A stretch of DNA of 21,989 nt from Nitrospirota bacterium (GTDB lineage: Bacteria > NPL-UPA2 > JAADIA01): NCBI GenBank assembly GCA_013151555.1, contig JAADIA010000036.1:1-21989 (forward strand), written 5' to 3'. The translations under genes and the position numbers were made by a program. Below the pieces are notes generated by a model. That model was not told the DNA's origin and did not search any database. It worked only from the letters and a program-made list of their open reading frames with translations. Numbering within the stretch: the first letter of the stretch is position 1; each line of letters begins with the position of its first letter. This document shows positions 19,884 through 21,989 of the stretch, one piece after another.

Positions 19884-21623
19884 TCACTTCCCGAAAATAT
19901 TCAGGATATCCTGAAAACCTTTCTTCAATAGTTGCTCCATAGGAGCCTTTAATAAGTCCAGCTTCGGTTTATTGAAAGTGCCTGTAAGTGATGTCTCTAT
20001 TATGGTCCACCCTTCCTTATCCTGAGGATATAGAGACCGGAGAGGAAAGTCAGCCGATATCTCCGGGGATATCCTGAGCGTCAATTTGTAATCGAGATTA
20101 GCGGCAAAATCAAAGGTGCCTTTAGCAAACATGCCCATGTCCTGACTAAGCAATCTGAGGTTATCTGTCCGGATGAGTTGATCTTTAAGAGAGAAATCAG
20201 CGTAGATTTCCTGGAAATCAATCTCTGCCAGGGAAGGCATTCTCAGGAGCGAAACCAATAATTGCATAAGAGGCATCCCGATAAGTTTCCCTCCTTTTAT
20301 CCGTAGTTCTCCCTGCCCAGAGATAGCTTCAGGAGAGATCTGTTGCCCTTGGAAAGAAGCTCGACCTTCTAACTTTCCCAGGAGCATACCCTTTAACTTA
20401 GGAGAAGGTAATAAGCTGTCCAGAGCAAGATTTTGCCAGTCCGCCCGGAAAGAATAAGCTAACCGGGAGATATTAAAAAAATCTTCTCCTTTATTATGTA
20501 TCTCTCCTTGCAAGTTAATGGTCCCGTCCCCAAGATTTGCCCTTAGCTCGGAAAACGATATTTTGTTCCTCTTTATTTCAAATTTTCCTTTGATATTATT
20601 CAAGGGAACTTCTATCCGTGCCAACTTTACTTCTCCCTGATCGATATTCAACGTTCCTTCCAACTGCTTAATCTTTAGCGGAGGGGTGACGTTAGCGGTT
20701 AATTTGTTAAGGTCAAAGGAAAAGTTCAGATTGTTCACTCTCTCTAAAGGGAATTCTCGAGCCGTAGACGGAAGGGGAAATTCCAGCCCGATATTCTTTC
20801 CTTCCATCCTCCCCGTCAGGTCCAGGTTTTTCTCTTTATCCATCTGACAGTTCAGGTTGAGGTTAGCTTTTCCGGTCAGATAAGTCAGGGGAACATATTC
20901 TTTGAGATAAGGTTGGAAAGAGGAAAAAACGAAGTTATTTATGGCAAGGTTGACTTCTAATTTAGAAAATGGGAGAAGCTCAACTTTTCCTTTCAGGGTT
21001 AAAGGCGCGGGTTCTTTCCCTTCTAAATTCCCTGTTAGGAGAAACCGGAAAGGAGCGATGAGAGAAAATCCGGAGACATCCAAATCAAGATTATCCAGTT
21101 TGGTTTCAGTGGGAGGGTCGGACACTTTTCCATCCCGGAGAATCACTTCTCCTCCGCTAATAATAATTCTGGAAATCAGAAAGGAAGTTCTCTTTAAGGA
21201 AATTCCTCCTTTGGCAACAGGTACCTTCTCCCGGGAGGTCAGGAGATCAGAAAAATTCCACTTCCCTTCCCTATCCCGATCCAAAAATATCCTGGGATTG
21301 ATAAGAACCATCCTGCCGATAACCAATTTCCGCTCTAACAATGGAAGCAACCGATATCGAACCCGGAGAGTTCCTACTTGAAGAAAACGTCCCGGTTGAG
21401 AACCTTTTCGGTTCTCAATCGATAATTTTTTGATCTCTATTCCCTTCCCCAGATTTATTTTCAGTTCCCCTATCCTTACTTTTCGTTCCAGAGCCTTTTC
21501 CAATTGGTTCCTGGCCACATCTCTGATCCGGGGAGAAGTAATCGTGACATTTGTTAAAACTATCAATCCAATGAGGAAAAATAAGAGCAAAACCAGAATA
21601 ATTTTTAATTTTTTAGTTTTCAT
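19884..21623 (-). CDS. AsmA-family envelope protein
   Basis: This 579-residue protein has an N-terminal membrane anchor (basic MKTKKLK, hydrophobic 8-26) and then the AsmA N-domain (ITSPRIRDVARNQLEKAL, LKINLGKGIEIKKLSIENR), a long beta-strand-rich body, and an AsmA-like C-domain near LQLLVSLLRMPSLAEIDFQEI and YADFSLKDQLIRTDNLRLLS. AsmA/TamB-type proteins span the periplasm and are thought to help lipid or protein traffic to the outer membrane; its presence supports a double-membrane cell. GGAGAAGAG precedes the ATG. It has its own promoter (21658-21685). No terminator is seen before the convergent DUF89 gene. Confidence 0.9.
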   Translation of the reverse strand: MKTKKLKIILVLLLFFLIGLIVLTNVTITSPRIRDVARNQLEKALERKVRIGELKINLGKGIEIKKLSIENRKGSQPGRFLQVGTLRVRYRLLPLLERKLVIGRMVLINPRIFLDRDREGKWNFSDLLTSREKVPVAKGGISLKRTSFLISRIIISGGEVILRDGKVSDPPTETKLDNLDLDVSGFSLIAPFRFLLTGNLEGKEPAPLTLKGKVELLPFSKLEVNLAINNFVFSSFQPYLKEYVPLTYLTGKANLNLNCQMDKEKNLDLTGRMEGKNIGLEFPLPSTAREFPLERVNNLNFSFDLNKLTANVTPPLKIKQLEGTLNIDQGEVKLARIEVPLNNIKGKFEIKRNKISFSELRANLGDGTINLQGEIHNKGEDFFNISRLAYSFRADWQNLALDSLLPSPKLKGMLLGKLEGRASFQGQQISPEAISGQGELRIKGGKLIGMPLMQLLVSLLRMPSLAEIDFQEIYADFSLKDQLIRTDNLRLLSQDMGMFAKGTFDFAANLDYKLTLRISPEISADFPLRSLYPQDKEGWTIIETSLTGTFNKPKLDLLKAPMEQLLKKGFQDILNIFGK

Positions 21624-21657
21624 CTCTTCTCCTTAAACTCCTTCTATCCAGGAAACC

Positions 21658-21685
21658 ATTCTATCATATTGTTCCTCCCCGTCAA
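21658..21685 (-). promoter_or_regulatory. Sigma70-type promoter of the AsmA-like gene
   Basis: On the minus strand TTGACG (21685-21680) and TAGAAT (21663-21658) are 16 bases apart, with TGA before the -10. Transcription would start near 21651, about 28 bases before the ATG. Confidence 0.65.
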
Positions 21686-21774
21686 CTATATAAAACGTAA
21701 TAAATTGACACACCTTTAACATTCTGATAATATAACCTGAGCTTGATAACTTTCCGCCTATCCGTATTTCTAAA

Positions 21775-21989
21775 GAAAACCACAGAAGAACGGGGAAAAA
21801 AACCACAGGGGCAGGGAAGAACGGAGAAAAGAAAACCACAGAGGCACGGAAGGACGGAAACACGGAAAAAAGAATATAAAAAAATAAAAAGAATTAAAGA
21901 TTTATAAATTAAGTTTTTAAAATTCCAAGTTTCCGTGGCTACTTCCGAGTTTCCGTGGTGAATTTGTATTTCTGTATTTCCGCGGTTAA
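21775..21989 (-). repeat. Dispersed CCACGGAAA-type repeat block, copy B (runs off the window)
   Basis: Bases 21943-21989 are the exact inverted copy of 10385-10431. Inner parts also match copy A in order (AAACTTAATTTA, and CCGTGCCTCTGTGGTTTTC read on the minus strand). Three degenerate ACCACAG-type tandem units occur at 21775-21850. Between 21624 and 21989 I see no gene; only the promoter and this repeat. Confidence 0.85.

Noticed and set aside
21633-21863. Minus-strand frame rich in Phe/Pro next to the AsmA gene
   Set aside because: It runs through the dispersed repeat and the AsmA promoter; composition is that of the repeat, not a gene.

Overview
The window looks like a piece of a chromosome from an uncultivated, probably double-membraned (Gram-negative type) bacterium. 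The reasons are a type II secretion / type IV pilus-like assembly cluster, an AsmA-type outer-envelope protein, and two families of dispersed non-coding repeats of the kind common in environmental genomes. Base composition is moderate and fairly even, start codons include ATG, GTG and TTG, and Shine-Dalgarno sites are mostly strong. No rRNA, tRNA, CRISPR array, transposase or phage gene is visible. I cannot name the phylum from the sequence alone.

Layout, plus strand. At 1-2295 is the end of a sugar ABC importer operon: the 3' part of a solute-binding protein gene, an intergenic stem-loop, then two MalF/MalG-type permeases. A rho-independent terminator closes it. An exported secretin-domain-like protein (2429-3115) and the Holliday-junction-resolvase-like ruvX (3244-3684) follow. 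Positions 3703-9760 hold a tightly packed pilus or secretion cluster: three different GspF/PilC-family membrane proteins in a row, a short GspE/PilB-type ATPase, and three prepilin-like proteins (GspI-like, GspJ-like and PilX/GspK-like). Next come a PaaI-type thioesterase, a repeat block, and a housekeeping/repair run: DUF2007 protein, PHP-domain hydrolase, CPYC glutaredoxin, endonuclease III, 3-methyladenine DNA glycosylase, and a small XRE-type regulator.

Layout, minus strand. From 13.7 to 17.5 kb the genes point left: a tiny lysine/alanine-rich protein with a C-terminal Cys/His motif and its own promoter and terminator, a PPC-domain (DUF296) protein, a secreted alpha/beta hydrolase, a 58-residue small protein, a stand-alone pyruvate-kinase C-domain protein, a DUF302 protein and a YjbQ-family protein. 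Back-to-back sigma70-type promoters at 17510-17571 drive this cluster leftward and an MFS transporter rightward. A DUF89 (damage-control phosphatase family) gene follows on plus, then a convergent AsmA-like gene on minus. The window ends inside a repeat whose last 47 bases are an exact inverted copy of 10385-10431.

The points I find most unusual are the triple GspF arrangement with a reduced ATPase and a lone secretin-like exported protein nearby; a pilin whose tail is encoded by a palindromic repeat; a hairpin that occludes the glutaredoxin start codon; and several small genes missed by a 60-residue cutoff. No claim here rests on a database search.
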